Source: Rhizomicrobium palustre (lineage in GTDB: Bacteria; Pseudomonadota; Alphaproteobacteria; Micropepsales; Micropepsaceae). Taken from it: a DNA stretch of 64,000 bases. The DNA is taken from contig NZ_JAASRM010000001.1 in the NCBI RefSeq assembly GCF_011761565.1, forward strand, positions 3,534,139-3,598,138. Reading direction: 5' to 3'. Below, piece by piece: positions 60,701 to 64,000 of the stretch. The notes beneath the pieces are model-generated. The model saw nothing but the letters and a program-made list of their open reading frames with translations. It was not told the origin of the DNA and ran no database searches. Position numbers and translations under genes: made by a program. Numbering within the stretch: the stretch's first letter is position 1; every line of letters begins with the position of its first letter.

Positions 60701-60716
60701 ATAACAATTACCTTGC
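60701..60716 (+). repeat. Copy B of a possible dispersed intergenic repeat
   Basis: ATAACAATTACCTTGC matches 47047-47062 at 15 of 16 bases, with an ATCCCTCCCTCCC run about 30 bases before. The surrounding 60415-60732 gap otherwise holds only the terminator. Confidence 0.35.
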
Positions 60717-60732
60717 TGAAGAAGTGCTCGGC

Positions 60733-61587
60733 TTAATAGAAAACCACCGTCCGCCGTCCGTTTAGCAGGATGCGGTGTTCGGCATGCCACTGCACCGCGC
60801 GGGCCAGCACGCGGTTTTCGATATCTCGGCCCACCGCCGCCATTTCGTCGCCGGACATCGCGTGGGTGGCGCGTTCGACCGATTGTTCGATGATCGGGCC
60901 TTCGTCGAGATCAGCAGTGACGTAATGGGCGGTAGCCCCGATCAGCTTCACGCCGCGATCATGGGCCTGATGATAAGGGCGGGCGCCTTTGAAGCTGGGT
61001 AAGAACGAGTGGTGGATGTTGATGACCCGCCCGGGCATAGAGGCGCAAAGCTCCGGCGAGAGGATTTGCATGTAGCGTGCGAGCACCACGAGATCGATCC
61101 GCTCTTCGGTGATGATCTCCGCCAGCGAGTTTTCCTGGGCTTTTCTGTTCTCTTTATTGATCGGAAGATAACGGAAAGGGATGCCATGCGCTGCGGCCAC
61201 ATCGGCGAAATCGCGATGGTTAGAGACGATCACCGGGATATCGATGGGCAGGGCGCCAATGCGGTGGCGATACAGCAAGTCCACCAAACAGTGGCCGAAT
61301 TTTGAGACCATCAGGAGTGTGCGGGTTTTTGAGCCGCCACCGTGAATGGCGGCCGTCATGCCAAATTCCTCGGCGATAGGTGCAAAGCCTGTCTGTAGCT
61401 CGCTCAGGCCAGCGCCTGTCTCTGATGCAAAGGATATGCGCAGGAAGAAGCGGCCATTTTCAGGATCGCCATATTGCGCGCTGTCGATGATGTTGCAGCC
61501 GCTTTCGAACAAAAAGCGCGAGACGCTGGCCACGATGCCACGCCGGTCCGGGCAGGACAGGGTGAGAATGAAGGTTTCTTTCGTCAT
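60733..61587 (-). CDS. purU: Formyltetrahydrofolate deformylase
   Basis: A 284-residue enzyme that hydrolyses 10-formyltetrahydrofolate to formate and tetrahydrofolate, supplying formate to PurT. The N-terminal ACT domain (about 5-85) begins FILTLSCPDRRGIVASVSRF. The C-terminal formyltransferase-fold domain has VINIHHSFLPSFKGARPYHQAHDRG, with the catalytic Asn and His, and THYVTADLDEGPII, with the Asp (seen here as AHYVTADLDEGPI). Length and motifs are standard for PurU. It stands apart from other purine genes. Confidence 0.95.
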   Translation of the reverse strand: MTKETFILTLSCPDRRGIVASVSRFLFESGCNIIDSAQYGDPENGRFFLRISFASETGAGLSELQTGFAPIAEEFGMTAAIHGGGSKTRTLLMVSKFGHCLVDLLYRHRIGALPIDIPVIVSNHRDFADVAAAHGIPFRYLPINKENRKAQENSLAEIITEERIDLVVLARYMQILSPELCASMPGRVINIHHSFLPSFKGARPYHQAHDRGVKLIGATAHYVTADLDEGPIIEQSVERATHAMSGDEMAAVGRDIENRVLARAVQWHAEHRILLNGRRTVVFY

Positions 61588-61657
61588 TGCGCCGTATGCC
61601 CCCGCGCGTGGATCGCGCAGGGGCTTTCATACGCAATTATGCATCTCAAATGAAGGG

Positions 61658-62539
61658 TTATGAGGTCGCGACTTTGGTCCGATCCGCCGCAAGCTTGGCT
61701 AGGCTCGCCCAGTCTTTTTCACCCCAGCCCGCAGCCATGGCGGCCAGGAAGTGATCATGCACGAGTGAGGCAAGTGGGAGTGGCGCTTCGAATTCTTTGG
61801 CGGCGGCGAGCGTCAGGCCAGCATCCTTGTAGCCCAGGCTCAGTTTGAAGCCGGCTTGGTCGTAGCTCTGCTCGGCGATGATCTTGCCGTAAATCTTGTA
61901 GATCGGGGCGTTGAAATTGGCGCTGGTGAGCACGTCGAAAAACACTGCCGGATCCACACCGCCTTTTTGCAGAAGCGCGGCGGCCTCCCCCATGGCTTCG
62001 ATAGCAGCAGCGATCATGAAATTGCCGGAAATCTTAAATAAATTGGCTTGTACGGGATCGCTGCCAACTACTGCATATTTGGCGCCGATTTTGGTGAGGA
62101 TCGGCTCGACCTTGGCGATATCCTCGCGGGCGCCCGCTGCAACCACAGTGAGCTTACCCGCCGCCGCCGCATCAGGCCGTCCAAAGACGGGGCTTGCGAC
62201 ATAGCCAAGACCACGCGCGCGATGAGCTTCGGTCAGCGCCTTGGCGAAGGCGGTTGAAACCGTCGCCATATTTACATGGACCAGCCCCTTCGCGGCCTTG
62301 TCCAGAAGTGGGCCATCAAGGCCGATGGCCGACACCGCGGCATCATTGGCCAGCATGGTGAAAAGCGCATCGCCGGTGAGGGTCTCCTCTGGGGATTTTG
62401 CTACAACCGCGCCTTGTGCCTTGAGAGCTTCCAGCGGGCCGGGCGAGCGGTTCCAAACGACCAGTTCGTGGCCTTCGCGCAGGATATTGGCCGCGATACC
62501 GCTGCCCATTGCGCCCAAACCAATAAATCCAACCTTCAT
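61658..62539 (-). CDS. NAD(P)-dependent beta-hydroxyacid dehydrogenase family protein
   Basis: A 293-residue protein of the 3-hydroxyisobutyrate dehydrogenase / GLYR family. ATG 62539 follows AGGAGG; the frame to 62596 is not used. The Rossmann motif VGFIGLGAMGSGIAANILREGH opens the protein. The substrate-binding motif is degenerate (NMATVSTAFAKAL, instead of DxSTxxP). SPVFGRPDAAAAGKLTVVAAG follows, and the catalytic Lys lies in NLFKISGNFMIAAAIEAMGEA. SPVFGRPDAA is typical of the GLYR-like subgroup, which can reduce glyoxylate or succinic semialdehyde. It converges on nothing and is divergent from the decarboxylase. Confidence 0.87.
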   Translation of the reverse strand: MKVGFIGLGAMGSGIAANILREGHELVVWNRSPGPLEALKAQGAVVAKSPEETLTGDALFTMLANDAAVSAIGLDGPLLDKAAKGLVHVNMATVSTAFAKALTEAHRARGLGYVASPVFGRPDAAAAGKLTVVAAGAREDIAKVEPILTKIGAKYAVVGSDPVQANLFKISGNFMIAAAIEAMGEAAALLQKGGVDPAVFFDVLTSANFNAPIYKIYGKIIAEQSYDQAGFKLSLGYKDAGLTLAAAKEFEAPLPLASLVHDHFLAAMAAGWGEKDWASLAKLAADRTKVATS

Positions 62540-62637
62540 TCCGGCCTCCTGTTCAGCGCGGCCATAAGACGTTCTAACGCGCGTAGTGGCAACCAAAACT
62601 CTCGACCCGCAGGACGGATGCTATATAAGGCGCGCCG

Positions 62638-64000
62638 ATGGAACAGCGCGAACCCAATCTAGACCCCGAAAACTGGGACAGCTTGCGGCGCGAGGCGCAT
62701 GCCATGCTGGACGATATGCTCGACTATATCGCTCAGATTCGCACCCGCCCGGTCTGGCAGCCGATCCCCGATGAAAAACGCGCGCAATTTCGCGCGCCGC
62801 TTCCGCAAGGGCCGTCTGATCTGCGCGATGTTTATCAGGAATTTGCGCAAGATGTTCTGCCCTATGCGGCAGGCAATGTGCATCCTGGTTTCATGGGCTG
62901 GGTGAATGGTGGCGGCACTGCGGTTGGCATGCTGGCCGAAATGCTGGCGGGCGGCATTAACGCCAATCTCGGTGGTCGTGATCACATGCCGGTCGAGGTG
63001 GAACGGCAGATTGTAGCCTGGATGCGGGAAATCTTGGGCTTTCCAGAGACGGCCACCGGTTTGTTTGTAACCGGTTCTTCGCTCGCCAACTTCATCGGTA
63101 TCTTGGTGGCGCGTACAGCCGCTCTGGGTCCGTCGGTCCGCAAGCAAGGAGTGGGAGGTGAGGGAAGCAAGCTGCGCGCCTATGCCAGTGCTGCTGCGCA
63201 CCGGTGCATCCCGCTGGGTATGGATTTAAGTGGCTTGGGAAGTGATGCTGTCCGCCCCATTCCCTTTGATGGCGATGGCCGCATGGATATCCCTGCGCTA
63301 AAAGCCGCGATAGCCGAAGATCGCGCCGCGGGCCTTAAGCCGTTTCTCGTTGTAGGAACGGCAGGCACCGTCGATACCGGTGCGGTTGATGATTTGGATG
63401 CTATTGCTGATCTCTGTGCGGCAGAAAAACTTCATTTTCATATCGATGGCGCATTCGGTGCAATGGCGGTGCTGTCGCCCGAGTTGAAGCCTCTTATGAA
63501 GGGGCTAGAGCGAGCCGATTCCATCGCCTTTGATTTCCATAAATGGGCTCAAGTACCCTATGATGCGGGCTTCGTGATGGTGCGCGATGGCGCCTTGCAT
63601 CGCGATACGTTTGCCAGTCCAGCCGCCTATTTGCGGACAAATGCCAAGGGGCTCGCAGCCGGCGCGCCGTGGTTCTCCGATTTCGGGCCAGATCTTTCGC
63701 GTGGGTTCCGCGCCTTGAAAACCTGGTTCACGCTAAAGACTTATGGTCTGAAGAAAATGGGTGAGGTCGTCGCCCATAGCTGTGCACTCGCCAAGCATTT
63801 GGAAGAACGCATTCGTGCTGAACCGAAGCTGGAACTTCTCACGCCCGCACGCCTCAATATCGTCTGCTTCCGCTATGGCAGCGATGATGCTTTGAATGCC
63901 CGCCTAGTGATAGAGTTACAAGAAACCGGTGTGGCTGCGCCTTCGACTACGACAATCAACGGAAAACTCGCAATCCGCTGCGCCTTCGTTAACCACCGTA
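62638..64000 (+). CDS. PLP-dependent group II decarboxylase (aromatic-L-amino-acid decarboxylase-like), 3' end cut by window
   Basis: The frame is open from ATG 62638 to the window end, about 454 residues, so the C-terminus is missing. The N-terminal domain has NVHPGFMGWVNGGGTAVGMLAEML and the start-of-barrel FVTGSSLANFIG. The PLP site shows TAGTVDTGAVDD, HIDGAFGAM with the conserved Asp, and the PLP lysine in FDFHKWAQV. These are the signatures of the DDC/TDC/glutamate decarboxylase superfamily. HPGF instead of the usual HPxFF suggests a less common subgroup. The substrate, possibly an aromatic or another amino acid, cannot be fixed here. Confidence 0.85.
   Translation, partial: MEQREPNLDPENWDSLRREAHAMLDDMLDYIAQIRTRPVWQPIPDEKRAQFRAPLPQGPSDLRDVYQEFAQDVLPYAAGNVHPGFMGWVNGGGTAVGMLAEMLAGGINANLGGRDHMPVEVERQIVAWMREILGFPETATGLFVTGSSLANFIGILVARTAALGPSVRKQGVGGEGSKLRAYASAAAHRCIPLGMDLSGLGSDAVRPIPFDGDGRMDIPALKAAIAEDRAAGLKPFLVVGTAGTVDTGAVDDLDAIADLCAAEKLHFHIDGAFGAMAVLSPELKPLMKGLERADSIAFDFHKWAQVPYDAGFVMVRDGALHRDTFASPAAYLRTNAKGLAAGAPWFSDFGPDLSRGFRALKTWFTLKTYGLKKMGEVVAHSCALAKHLEERIRAEPKLELLTPARLNIVCFRYGSDDALNARLVIELQETGVAAPSTTTINGKLAIRCAFVNHR

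Noticed and set aside
1..64000. tRNA genes, rRNA genes, CRISPR arrays, insertion sequences
   Set aside because: I saw no cloverleaf-type sequence, regularly spaced repeats or transposase. Reading by eye can miss a tRNA.

Overview
The window looks like chromosome of a GC-rich alphaproteobacterium. The clues are a Zur-type operator of the GTTAT-N3-ATAAC form, promoters that resemble EcfG (general stress sigma) sites, a class II hybrid-cluster protein, and the overall gene styles. I cannot name a genus. Genes are densely packed with many ATGA or TGATG overlaps. I saw no tRNA, rRNA, CRISPR array or insertion sequence.

Left end (1-12350): a phosphorus-scavenging block. A truncated PhnF-like GntR regulator and a DeoR regulator precede a 2-aminoethylphosphonate-type ABC transporter (lipoprotein binding protein, ATPase, fused permease). 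Phosphonoacetaldehyde hydrolase PhnX and a PbfA-type (R)-1-hydroxy-2-aminoethylphosphonate ammonia-lyase follow. No PhnW transaminase is visible. Next comes a set for secreted or periplasmic proteins: a Tat-exported phosphocholine-specific phospholipase C, a PHP-domain metallohydrolase and a PI-PLC-C1-like phospholipase. Two promoters in this block share an ACTGTCAT-N9-CTAG pattern that suggests PhoB control.

12399-16941: a zinc pair (COG0523 GTPase and Zur, each behind a copy of the same inverted 20-bp operator), hybrid-cluster protein Hcp, a DUF4142 protein and a small unknown protein.

16977-24116 (minus strand): a compact P-type type IV secretion cluster, virB1-2-3-4-6-9-10-11. The genes overlap or abut, so there is no room for virB5, virB7 or virB8, and no coupling protein or relaxase is in the window.

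24427-44233: an exopolysaccharide locus of the Wzx/Wzy type. It holds a WbaP-like initiating phosphotransferase, five glycosyltransferases, a flippase, a pyruvyl-transferase family protein, ManC, a Wza-like export protein, a beta-barrel outer-membrane protein, a Wzc/GumC-like tyrosine kinase, an unknown polytopic protein and a polymerase or ligase candidate. A secreted glycoside hydrolase lies inside it on the opposite strand. A triple-PAS histidine kinase follows.

46264-55907: accessory and stress genes. These are DUF2934 and hemerythrin genes behind EcfG-like promoters, an Uup-type ABC-F ATPase, a divergent MerR/cation-efflux pair, an S9 peptidase, a decayed ABC-transporter fragment, a MarR regulator and a serralysin-type metalloprotease with a small basic ORF after it.

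56188-64000: asparaginyl-tRNA synthetase, a Tat-exported GH127-type beta-L-arabinofuranosidase, formyltetrahydrofolate deformylase PurU, a beta-hydroxyacid dehydrogenase and a PLP-dependent decarboxylase cut by the window end.
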